Notes under the pieces: model-generated
What the model was told of the DNA's origin: nothing
The model's database searches: none
What the model saw: the letters and a program-made list of their open reading frames with translations, nothing else
Position numbers and translations under genes: made by a program
Assembly: GCF_000013745.1 (NCBI RefSeq)
Contig: NC_007925.1
Span: 4,526,001 to 4,590,000 of the forward strand
Origin: Rhodopseudomonas_A palustris_F
GTDB taxonomy: Bacteria; Pseudomonadota; Alphaproteobacteria; Rhizobiales; Xanthobacteraceae
Length of the DNA stretch: 64,000 nucleotides
Reading direction: 5' to 3'
In this document: piece after piece, positions 8,390-16,802 of the stretch
Position numbering within the stretch: position 1 is the stretch's first letter
Layout of the letters: each line of letters starts with the position of its first letter

Positions 8390-8417
8390 ATGATAGCAAG
8401 GCGGCGGATAGTGTCAA
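8390..8417 (-). promoter_or_regulatory. Sigma-70-type promoter of the candidate ncRNA
   Basis: Minus strand: -35 TTGACA at 8417-8412, 16-bp spacer, -10 TATCAT at 8395-8390. Read as the alphaproteobacterial form it is CTTGAC...CTATCA. Transcription would start near 8383. No coding start follows within 450 bp. Confidence 0.6.
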
Positions 8418-8480
8418 GGCTTTTATTCCTATATTCGAGCAGGTCGCTGCAGGATATGGTTTGAAGCGACCGACGGACTC

Positions 8481-8512
8481 GTAGGGCGGATTAGCGCAGC
8501 GTAATCCGCCGC
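8481..8512. repeat. REP hairpin upstream of the RAYT
   Basis: GTAGGGCGGATTA-GCGCAGCG-TAATCCGCC. It ends 20 bp before the RAYT start codon and is the inverted counterpart of the REP at 9106-9135 behind the gene, as in RAYT-REP units of other bacteria. Confidence 0.85.
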
Positions 8513-8531
8513 CCCAACGTGCGATGACGCC

Positions 8532-9065
8532 ATGCCGAATTATCGCCGCGCATTCATTCCTGGCGGATGCTGGTTCTTCACGGTCAATCTGCTCGAACGA
8601 CGCGCGACCTTGCTGGTCGATCACGTCTCGATCTTGCGCGATGCGATTGCGCACACGCGGAAGGCTTACCCGTTTCAGATCGACGCCTTTGTCGTTCTCC
8701 CGGATCACATCCACGCGGTATGGACACTTCCGCCGTCGGACGCCGATTTCTCAACACGATGGCGGTTGATCAAGACCCGCTTCGCAAAGGCTTTGCCGAA
8801 ACAGGAGCAACTCAGCGCCGTTCGCCAACGGCGCGGCGAGCGGGGCATCTGGCAGCGTCGGTTTTGGGAACACCTCATTCGAGACGAGGCGGACTACGCG
8901 CGCCACATTGAATATTGCTACATCAATCCGATGAAGCACCAATTGGTCAGCCGCGTGCAGGATTGGCCGTATTCCTCTTTTCACCGCGACGTTCAACGCG
9001 GCTTGATCCCGCCCGATTGGGCCGGCGAGGCCACCGCCGAAGGTGAGTTCGGTGAAGGTGCGTAG
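8532..9065 (+). CDS. REP-associated tyrosine transposase (RAYT)
   Basis: A 177-residue single-domain Y1/HUH nuclease. The metal-binding pair His59/His61 is in 'VLPDHIHAVWTLP', and the nucleophilic Tyr is most likely Tyr128 in 'HIEYCYINPMKHQLV', five residues before the conserved Pro. 'GIWQRRFWEH' and 'WPYSSFHR' are further family marks. RAYTs cleave single-stranded REP hairpins and are thought to have spread them; they are normally single-copy, domesticated genes. Here the gene is intact and flanked by REPs (8481-8512, 9106-9135), with more copies up to 10.1 kb. No obvious ribosome-binding site was seen before the ATG. Confidence 0.93.
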   Translation: MPNYRRAFIPGGCWFFTVNLLERRATLLVDHVSILRDAIAHTRKAYPFQIDAFVVLPDHIHAVWTLPPSDADFSTRWRLIKTRFAKALPKQEQLSAVRQRRGERGIWQRRFWEHLIRDEADYARHIEYCYINPMKHQLVSRVQDWPYSSFHRDVQRGLIPPDWAGEATAEGEFGEGA

Positions 9066-9105
9066 GCGGTCAGCCGATGGCGGCGGGTTTGCGGATCGAT
9101 AAGAT

Positions 9106-9135
9106 GGCGGATTACGCTTCGCTAATCCGCCCTAC
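9106..9135. repeat. REP hairpin downstream of the RAYT
   Basis: GGCGGATTA-CGCTTCGC-TAATCCGCC then CTAC. It is preceded by a shared flank (about 9079-9105, GCGGCGGGTTTGCGGATCGA) that recurs in front of the REP at 9403-9432, so the true repeat unit is about 57 bp. Confidence 0.85.
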
Positions 9136-9280
9136 AGCGAGCTCCCTGTTGCGAGATTCCGGGTTCGCTCCCGCGAACGCGCTCGCGCCCCGGAATGACG
9201 TCGGCGGTTGGGGTCGGCGTTCGATCGCGACTCCACGGATGCGCGCGCCCGCGGCTCGTAGGATGGGTTGAGCGCGCGTA

Positions 9281-9308
9281 GCCCGGGTGAGCGCAGCGAT
9301 ACCCGGGG
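9281..9308. repeat. REP hairpin, CCCGGGT stem type
   Basis: GCCCGGGT-GAGCGCAGCGAT-ACCCGGGG. Same loop core as its neighbours but a different stem sequence. It forms a head-to-head pair with 9333-9362. Confidence 0.75.
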
Positions 9309-9332
9309 TTTTGGCTGCGGCTCCTCCGCATC

Positions 9333-9362
9333 CCCGCATGTCGCTTCGCTCATGCGGGCTAC
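9333..9362. repeat. REP hairpin, CCCGCAT stem type
   Basis: CCCGCAT-GTCGCTTCGCTC-ATGCGGG then CTAC. Nearly identical to 7413-7442 and 10065-10094. Confidence 0.78.
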
Positions 9363-9402
9363 TGCTGAGCCGAACAGCGGCGGGTTTGCGGATCGATACG
9401 GT

Positions 9403-9432
9403 GGCGGATGACGCTTCGCTCATCCGCCCTAC
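9403..9432. repeat. REP hairpin, GGCGGAT stem type
   Basis: GGCGGATGA-CGCTTCGC-TCATCCGCC then CTAC. Shares a 57-bp extended unit with the REP at 9106-9135 (about 297 bp apart, same orientation). Confidence 0.8.
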
Positions 9433-9575
9433 AGATTTTACCGCGCCATCCGTCAGTTCCGCTGCGACATAACGCGGCAAGCGCGGCAGAACGTCACCTT
9501 GCGGTTTGCGGCGGTGCGCAACACACAGGCGCAATGCCGCGCTCGCCCGGCGCCAGAATTTTTGGAAATCGAACC

Positions 9576-10010
9576 ATGATGGACATGCCGACCCCCGCCC
9601 CGAAGACCATGCCGTTGATGCGGCGGGTGATTCAGCAGCTGGAAAACGTCTTCCTGGTGGTGATCGGGGGGTTCGCCGTGGTGGCGATGGCGCAGGAGGT
9701 CTACGAGACCGCGCGGGGGATGCGGGTCGCGCTGCAGGATCTGCTGTTGATGTTCATCTATGTCGAGGTGCTGGCGATGGTCGGCGTCTACTATGAGAGC
9801 AAGAAGATCCCGATCACGCTGCCGCTGTTCATCGCCATCACCGCGCTGGCGCGGCTGTTGATCCTGCAGGGCAAGGACCAGCCGCCGCAAAACCTGCTGT
9901 ATGAAAGCGGCGCCATTCTCATCCTGGCGATCGCCTGCGCGGTGATCAGCTATCGTCCGGCACGCAGCTTCAAGGCCGGCGAGATCGACAACAGCGACGC
10001 CGGCCGCTGA
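9576..10010 (+). CDS. PsiE-family membrane protein
   Basis: A 144-residue, mostly hydrophobic protein with about four membrane helices (roughly residues 27-45, 53-72, 79-100 and 112-130) and short polar ends. The pattern 'FAVVAMAQEVYETARG' followed by 'LLLMFIYVEVLAMVGVYYESKKIPI' (here split as two motifs) matches the phosphate-starvation-inducible PsiE family, whose molecular role is unknown. Two consecutive ATGs (9576, 9579) are possible starts; a GGAAAT stretch lies about 10 bp upstream. No Pho box was recognised. Its flanks hold REP hairpins on both sides. Confidence 0.75.
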   Translation: MMDMPTPAPKTMPLMRRVIQQLENVFLVVIGGFAVVAMAQEVYETARGMRVALQDLLLMFIYVEVLAMVGVYYESKKIPITLPLFIAITALARLLILQGKDQPPQNLLYESGAILILAIACAVISYRPARSFKAGEIDNSDAGR

Positions 10011-10643
10011 GGCGCGACGCCGGCTCGTCGGCGGTCGCTCGTCGGCAGCGAAACGGCTTGGCGCCCCGCATATCGCTGCGCTCATGCGGGCGACCACGAC
10101 CACTGGATCGTCCGACCCGTGACCACGTCTTCGGCTGATGCGGGGGACGGTTGAACCTTGTTCTCCCCGCAGCGACTACCTTTGGCTGGGAGCGCGCGCC
10201 GCGGCGCAAGCACGGGAGAGCTGCATGCAGGTGACCTGGCAAGGCACGTTGGGGTTCAAACCTGAATTGGTCGGCGACTTGTCGCGACTGACGAGCCGGC
10301 TGTTGCGCCGCCACGGCGCGGCGGCCGTGTATTGCGCCGTTCAATTGTGATCATACCGTGCGGTTCGGCGCCGCGCATTTTCCCGGCCCCGCGCCGACCG
10401 GCCAAGACCGAACGCCGCAAGCTTCGGAAAAGCCCGGCGCGTTCAAGTGCTTGGCGAGATGGAGCACGGCGTCGCCGGAGCCGCGCGGTCGGCGCATAGC
10501 GAAGCGTCGCGCAAACAGCCTGCGAGAGCGATTCCAACATCAATTCAATGTCAGATTTTGTCATCGCCAATTCACCGCCGCGACTCACTGCGGCCCCATT
10601 GCGCGGCGATGGTCCGCGCGCCAACATCTAAAGGAGACCGCGC
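10011..10643. other. Gene-poor stretch with one REP
   Basis: Holds a REP hairpin at 10065-10094 (CCCGCATATCGCTGCGC then TCATGCGGG). Otherwise nothing was recognised. A 41-codon frame from the ATG at about 10225 has no family match and only a weak ribosome-binding site, and was not called. Confidence 0.5.
10065..10094. repeat. REP hairpin, CCCGCAT stem type
   Basis: CCCGCAT-ATCGCTGCGCTC-ATGCGGG. One loop base differs (CGCTGCGC for CGCTTCGC). It is the last recognisable member of the 7.3-10.1 kb REP cluster. Confidence 0.75.
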
Positions 10644-10862
10644 ATGACCACTTCCGCTTCGCCGAAATTCGACGCCGATTATGTCGCCACCCTGCGCGAG
10701 GTGCTGGACATCGCGGTCGAACAGATCGCGATCGAGCATCGCACCCCGGCGACCAAGGCGAAGATGGCCGAGACCATCGTGCGCAGCGCCGCCGAAGGCG
10801 TCACCGACGCCAGCGACCTGGTGTCGCAAGCCGTCGCCGCCGGCGAAGGCGGCGCGCCGTAG
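10644..10862 (+). CDS. Small hypothetical protein, 72 residues
   Basis: Not assigned to a named family. The product is short, soluble and predicted mainly helical ('YVATLREVLDIAVEQIAIEH', 'PATKAKMAETIVRSAAEG'). AAGGAGA about 9 bp before the ATG is a strong ribosome-binding site, and codon use looks like that of the neighbours, both of which favour a real gene. It ends about 80 bp before a GTCATGGCCGGG-type repeat. No partner gene is evident on the same strand. Confidence 0.65.
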   Translation: MTTSASPKFDADYVATLREVLDIAVEQIAIEHRTPATKAKMAETIVRSAAEGVTDASDLVSQAVAAGEGGAP

Positions 10863-10940
10863 CTTCGGCGTCGCTCATAAGCCCGGCGTACTTAGCGCCC
10901 CTGCGCAAATGCAGCGGCGGTGATCAGCCCCTGAACTCAC

Positions 10941-11040
10941 CACGTCATGGCCGGGCTTGTCCCGGCCACCCACGCCCACCAGCGACGCCTTGCCTGTTGC
11001 CGTGGATGGCCGCGACGAGCGCGGCCATGACGCGGAGGGG
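10941..11040. repeat. GTCATGGCC palindromic element, copy 1
   Basis: Outer arms CACGTCATGGCC / GGCCATGACGCG, with inner hairpins CCGGGCTTGTCCCGG and CGCGACGAGCGCG. The copy at 22203-22302 is the reverse complement in layout: the two inner hairpins swap places. It lies downstream of the 72-residue gene and of the convergent gene at 11117-12778. Confidence 0.8.
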
Positions 11041-11116
11041 CAATGGCGTCTATCGGGCTCCCACAGCGTAGCACGGGGTCGCAACGGACGGCCGCTCCCC
11101 CGAACGTGCCGGCGAC

Positions 11117-12778
11117 CTACTCGCCCCAGGACGTGAACGCATCGGAGAAGGCGCGCTCGCCGGGCGAGCCCTTCTCGATCGCGATGATGGCGCGGCGCTG
11201 GTTGGAATAGACCAGCGGAATGTCGAACCAGGAGCGCTCCTTCAGGAGCTGCAGGTTGCGGGCGCGGTCGGCGTCGACATTGCTCAAGCCCACCAGGAAG
11301 AAACCGTCGGTGACCTTGACGGCGAGCCCGGCCAGCGGCGTGCCGCGGGCCTGCTCGTTGGACTTCATCAGGATGCCCGGCACGTTGGAGACGCCGCCGC
11401 CGGAAAAATCCGCCGGCAGCACGAACGTCAGTTCCGCGGTGTGGCTGGCCGGCAGCGAGGCGTCGGTGTTGCGGCGGAACGACATCGTCATCTTGAACTT
11501 GCGCTCGGCGATCTCGACGTCGGCACGCACCGCGATGTCGCCCGGCTTGCCGCCGCTGCCCTTGATCTGCTCGGTGCGCCACACCACCGTGCCGACATAT
11601 TGCTTGCCCTTCGGATCGGCCGGATCCTCGTCATACAGCACCACGCGCTGCGCCACCGGCGCCACCTGGTCCATCGACGACGGCTGGCCGACGCGGTCGG
11701 CGATCTTCGGCCGGCTGGTGGGCGCGCTCTCCTTCGGGGCTTCCACCACCGCCGGCTCCGCGCTCAACATCGCGCGCAGCGACGACCACGCCGAGGGGCC
11801 CCACAGCATCGCGGCGCCGACCAGAACCAGCACCACGCCGATCGCCAGCGCGCTCTTGATCGGAAAGCCGCCGCCGGCGAGCCGGTTCGGCTTCTGTTTC
11901 GGCTCCGGGCGCGAGCGCACCGAGGATTGATAGCGCGCCGCCTCGTCCGGGGATTCGTCGTAGGAATAAGGCGGCTCCGGATCGCCGCGGTTCTCCATGC
12001 TCGGCTCGAGCCGGTCGAACTCCGGCGACGGCGAGGTGACGTTGGCGTAGGTCTTGCGGGCCTGCCGATTGGCCTGCGCGGCCGCGCGGCCGAGATCGTC
12101 GACGTCGGCGGTGACGTCGCGGAAGCCGCGCATCCCGGTGCTGGCGCTCGGCGGACGCTCCGGTTCCTGGCGGCGCGGCGGTTGCGGCGGCCGATCGCGG
12201 GACGCCTGCGGATCATCGAGATCCGCAAACGGCGACGGTTGCCCGGGACGCGGCAGCTCGACGCGCAGATTGCGCGGCAGCGGCGGCTCCTCGCGGAGCG
12301 GCGGCCGCTCGCCGCGGGTGGACAACGGCGGCGCCGAGGGCCGCGGCGCGCCGTCCTGCGGCGCGGCGTCGCCGGCCTCGGGCTCGGGCTCGCCGGGCCT
12401 GATTTCACCGGGTCTGATTTCGCCGGGCCTGATTTCGCCGGGCCTGCCGTCGCCGGGTTTGGCGGCGGGGCGGCTACCGGCGCGCAGGCTGTCGCCGGCG
12501 CGCGACGCCTCGGCGGAGCGGTTGCGGGCTTTCTGATCGGCCGACCGGGTGACATCGCGGGCGCGTTGCGCCGCCTCGGATTCGACCTTACGCACCGCCT
12601 CTTCCAAGGCCAGCCGCTCGCGGGTGATCTCGGATTCGCTGAGCGGCGGCTGCACCCCGCGCAGCTGCGCGATCAGCGCCGAACGGGCACGTTCGTAGAG
12701 CGCACGGCGGCTCTCGCCGGGGGCACTGGGGTCCAGTCCGGCAATGGCGCGGGCGATCAGCGGGTAGTAATCAGCCAT
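11117..12778 (-). CDS. Hypothetical single-pass membrane protein, disordered middle
   Basis: A 553-residue product. The N-terminal about 60 residues are helical and well ordered ('YYPLIARAIAGLDPSAPGES'); about 75-305 are Pro/Arg/Glu-rich and low-complexity, including a tandem RPGEI run (about residues 112-131, encoded by 15-bp repeats near 12396-12450). One membrane helix follows (about 307-327, 'SALAIGVVLVLVGAAML'), then a C-terminal domain of about 190 residues ('RVVLYDEDPADPKGKQYVGT', 'FVLPADFSGGGVSNVPGIL') that looks folded and would face the periplasm. I do not know its function. It begins 37 bp after purA on the same strand and may be co-transcribed. Confidence 0.8.
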   Translation of the reverse strand: MADYYPLIARAIAGLDPSAPGESRRALYERARSALIAQLRGVQPPLSESEITRERLALEEAVRKVESEAAQRARDVTRSADQKARNRSAEASRAGDSLRAGSRPAAKPGDGRPGEIRPGEIRPGEIRPGEPEPEAGDAAPQDGAPRPSAPPLSTRGERPPLREEPPLPRNLRVELPRPGQPSPFADLDDPQASRDRPPQPPRRQEPERPPSASTGMRGFRDVTADVDDLGRAAAQANRQARKTYANVTSPSPEFDRLEPSMENRGDPEPPYSYDESPDEAARYQSSVRSRPEPKQKPNRLAGGGFPIKSALAIGVVLVLVGAAMLWGPSAWSSLRAMLSAEPAVVEAPKESAPTSRPKIADRVGQPSSMDQVAPVAQRVVLYDEDPADPKGKQYVGTVVWRTEQIKGSGGKPGDIAVRADVEIAERKFKMTMSFRRNTDASLPASHTAELTFVLPADFSGGGVSNVPGILMKSNEQARGTPLAGLAVKVTDGFFLVGLSNVDADRARNLQLLKERSWFDIPLVYSNQRRAIIAIEKGSPGERAFSDAFTSWGE

Positions 12779-12815
12779 CTTGACTCAAAGATTTACGCCT
12801 TGCGGTTACATCGTA

Positions 12816-14108
<1,293 letters not shown>

Positions 14109-14612
14109 TTCCGAAGAATCCCCTGCAAATCCACGAATGAGGCATGATTTGTTCGGAACAGCGGTCACCGCTTTTCCGCATCATGCGAAAGCGCCAAGCC
14201 AAAACACGGCCGCGGCCGCTCGCATGCAAGGCATTGCACCGGATAACGGATGCCGGCAGGCGACGCAAGCGGCAAGGCCCGCGTAAAACCCGCCACCGAA
14301 CCACCAAACCATTGATATCCCCCGAAAATCCTTTCGCTCCGGGAACGCCGCCCAGCCGCCGCGGGCAGCCCGCTGGCGCGCCGATCGGCCGACCGGCCGA
14401 GGCGCCGCACGCCACCACGCCCCTGCGGCACCCAGGTATTGGTACGCAGGTATTGGTACTCGGGGTAAAGTTAACACTCGTTAAGGATGCCGCCGGGCAC
14501 TGTGACGGCACCGCGGATTTGGCAAAACCAGTCCGCTTTCGACCAGCACCGACGGGGCCGCGACGGGCCTTCCGCCGATGTCCCTGAATGCCCGCCAGCC
14601 AGGAGCAGAGCC
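14109..14612. other. 504-bp divergent intergenic region purA / LuxR-type gene
   Basis: No gene was recognised; open frames here lack ribosome-binding sites and family matches. Near the LuxR-type gene it contains a 14-bp tandem direct repeat (14434-14461) and TTAACACTCGTTAA, a CtrA-like half-site pair with the wrong spacing (6 instead of 7). Confidence 0.5.
14434..14461 (+). promoter_or_regulatory. Tandem direct repeat, possible operator
   Basis: CAGGTATTGGTAC(G/T) occurs twice back to back (14434-14447, 14448-14461), ending 151 bp before the GTG of the LuxR-type gene. Each 14-bp unit puts half-sites more than one helical turn apart. Direct-repeat operators are common for response-regulator output domains; autoregulation is inference. 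Confidence 0.4.
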
Positions 14613-15164
14613 GTGCCGTTGAAGCGTCAAGAGCTGCCGGGCGGCGCCGCGCGCCCAGCCCCGGCCGCCATTCAATCCAATGCGGCGATCGCCGAGCAAC
14701 TGGTCGGGCCGCTGACGGCGTTGCTGCAGTTCATGCAGGACTTGAAAACCCTGACCGGCGCCGATCCCGGCATCGCGCCCGCCGACACGCTGGTCGACGA
14801 CGCGCTGCGCGAAACGCAGCGGGTCTGCGCCATCGTCGAAGGCCTCGGCGTCCGGCCGGTGCCCCCGGCCGATGCGACGCTGGTGCCCGGCCAAGACCAA
14901 GGCGCCAGCGCCTGGTGGGCGCGCTGCATCGACGCCGCCGGCGAGACGCCGACCGCGACCGGTCGCAGCATACGCCACCGGCTGACGCCGCGCGAACGCG
15001 AAGTGTTGAAGCTGATCAGCGGCGGCTCCACCAACAAGGAAGGCGCACTGCAGCTGAGTATCAGCCCGCGCACCTACGAGTCGCACCGCGCCCAGATCAT
15101 GCGCAAGCTCGGCGCCCGCAACGCCGCCGATCTGCTGCGCAAGGTGCTGGCCGAGGTGCGCTAG
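14613..15164 (+). CDS. LuxR/NarL-type HTH protein without receiver domain
   Basis: A 183-residue protein. The C-terminal HTH_LuxR domain is clear: 'LTPREREVLKLISGGSTNKE' followed by 'LSISPRTYESHRAQIMRKLG' (about residues 126-172). Instead of a phospho-receiver, the N-terminal 110 residues form an unrecognised helical segment ('AIAEQLVGPLTALLQFMQDL') and then a Trp-containing stretch. The start is GTG at 14613, set by AGGAG 7 bp upstream; longer frames to 14487 are open but unsupported. Upstream lies the tandem repeat at 14434-14461. In DNA-binding helix 'STNKEGALQLSI', Glu replaces the usual 'NKEIA' Ile-Ala step, so the helix reads NKEGA. Confidence 0.85.
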   Translation: MPLKRQELPGGAARPAPAAIQSNAAIAEQLVGPLTALLQFMQDLKTLTGADPGIAPADTLVDDALRETQRVCAIVEGLGVRPVPPADATLVPGQDQGASAWWARCIDAAGETPTATGRSIRHRLTPREREVLKLISGGSTNKEGALQLSISPRTYESHRAQIMRKLGARNAADLLRKVLAEVR

Positions 15165-15202
15165 ACCGCGCGGCCGGCGCACCGCCGGCCGCCGCGACGC
15201 CG

Positions 15203-16801
15203 TCAGCCGGAATTGTCCAACGCCCGGCGCAGCCGGCGGATGATCACACCGCGGGCGCGATCGTCGGCCGCGGCATCGAGCTGCGCGCTGATATCGAGTA
15301 TCAGTTTTGACATCTCGTTGTGCCAATCGAGCTGCACCACGGCTTCCGGCGCGAGCCGGCGGCGATGCGCGCCGTCCATCACCGTCGGCACCGCTGGGCT
15401 GAGATCGTAGATATCGTCGAGCAGCGGCGCGAACAGTTTCGCCGCCGGCACCAAGGTCTCCGCCACCCGCCCCTGCAAGGCCGAGATCGCGGCCTCCTCG
15501 CCGTGCAGCAGAAACAGCCCGCGTCCGATCGGCCGCCGGGCGGCGATCCAGCGCGTCAATTCGCCGGCGTCGGCATGGCCGGAGTAATCGTCGATCTGGC
15601 GGATGTTCGCCGCGACCTTGATCTCCTCGCCCTGGATCCGCACCGCGCTGGCGCCCTCGGCGAGAAACCGCCCCAGCGTGCCGTGAGCCTGAAAACCGAC
15701 CAGCAGCACGGTGCCGTTGCGCCGGCACAGCCAGCGCTTCAGATGATGGCGGATGCGGCCGGCGTCGCACATGCCGCTGGCGGCGATGATGATGTGGAAG
15801 CCGTTCAGCTTGGCGATCGCCTTGCTCTCATCGACGGTTTCGGTGAAGCGCAGCTGCGCCGAATTCAGCAGCCGATCGACATCGACGCCGCCGTCGAGAT
15901 CCGCGGCATGTTTGCGGAACACTTCGGTGGCGCGGATCGCCAAGGGCGAATCCAGAAACACCGGCGCGGTCGGCACCTCGCCCTGCTCCATCAGCTCAAT
16001 CAGATCGACGATCAGCTCCTGGGTGCGCTCCACCGCAAACGCTGGAATCAACAGCGCGCCGCGCCGCTCGGCGGCGGCGCGGACTTCTTCGGCGAGTCTG
16101 ACGCGGCGCTGCTCCGGCGTGATCGGCGGCCGCTCGCGATCGCCATAGGTGGATTCGCACAGCACATAGTCGAACCCGGCGGGGGCCTCCGGATCGGGCT
16201 GCAGCAGCTTGGCGTCGGGGCCGATGTCGCCGGAGGCCAACAGCCGCAGCGGGGCGCCTCGCGCGCCTTCGCCGGCGCATTCGATTTCGATCGACGCCGA
16301 ACCGAGCAGATGGCCGGCGTTCCAGAACCGCGCGCGGACGCCCGGAATGACCTCGACCCAGCTCTCGTAGTCGACCGGCCGGAACCCGGCGAGCGACGCC
16401 ACCGCGTCGGCCTGGGTGTAGATCGGCTCGACCTCGCCGCGGCCGCGCGCGGCGTTGCGGCGGTTCAGCGCCAACACTTCGGATTCCTGGATGCTGCCGG
16501 CGTCGGGTAGCATGTAGGAGCACAGGTCGCGGCTGCCGCGGGTGGCGAGGATCGGACCTTTGAAGCCCTCGCGGACCAGTTTCGGCAGCAGCCCGGAATG
16601 ATCGATATGGGCGTGGGTCAACAGCACCGCATCGATCGCCGCGGCGCGAAACGGGAATGCGCGGTAGTTCAATTCCTTCAGCGTCTTGGGACCCTGAAAC
16701 AACCCGCAGTCGACCAGGAAACTGCCGGCCGATGTCTTCAACAGATAGCAGGAGCCGGTCACGGTCCTGGTCGCGCCGCAAAACTGTATGGTCACGCTCA
16801 T
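15203..16801 (-). CDS. MBL-fold beta-CASP RNase-like protein
   Basis: A 532-residue metallo-beta-lactamase/beta-CASP protein of the CPSF73/YSH1-like group. Motifs: 'LTHAHIDHSG' (His63, His65, Asp67, His68), a later His in 'NAGHLLGSASIEI', the beta-CASP 'PVFLDSPLAIRATEVF' and 'ASGMCDAGRIRHHLKRWL', and C-terminal 'DDYSGHADAGEL' with the last His. All metal ligands appear intact, so it should be an active endo/exoribonuclease or related hydrolase. The ATG lies 1 bp after the stop of the phosphorylase gene, so the two are almost certainly one operon. The substrate is unknown. Confidence 0.9.
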   Translation of the reverse strand: MSVTIQFCGATRTVTGSCYLLKTSAGSFLVDCGLFQGPKTLKELNYRAFPFRAAAIDAVLLTHAHIDHSGLLPKLVREGFKGPILATRGSRDLCSYMLPDAGSIQESEVLALNRRNAARGRGEVEPIYTQADAVASLAGFRPVDYESWVEVIPGVRARFWNAGHLLGSASIEIECAGEGARGAPLRLLASGDIGPDAKLLQPDPEAPAGFDYVLCESTYGDRERPPITPEQRRVRLAEEVRAAAERRGALLIPAFAVERTQELIVDLIELMEQGEVPTAPVFLDSPLAIRATEVFRKHAADLDGGVDVDRLLNSAQLRFTETVDESKAIAKLNGFHIIIAASGMCDAGRIRHHLKRWLCRRNGTVLLVGFQAHGTLGRFLAEGASAVRIQGEEIKVAANIRQIDDYSGHADAGELTRWIAARRPIGRGLFLLHGEEAAISALQGRVAETLVPAAKLFAPLLDDIYDLSPAVPTVMDGAHRRRLAPEAVVQLDWHNEMSKLILDISAQLDAAADDRARGVIIRRLRRALDNSG

Positions 16802-16802
16802 G

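Noticed and set aside
10225..10350. 41-codon frame starting MQVTWQG
   Set aside because: Weak ribosome-binding site, no family signal, and random frames of this length are common at this G+C content.
14471..14486. CtrA site GTTAACACTCGTTAAGG upstream of the LuxR-type gene
   Set aside because: The TTAA halves are 6 bp apart; the consensus needs 7. The pair at about 18527 (5 bp) fails for the same reason.
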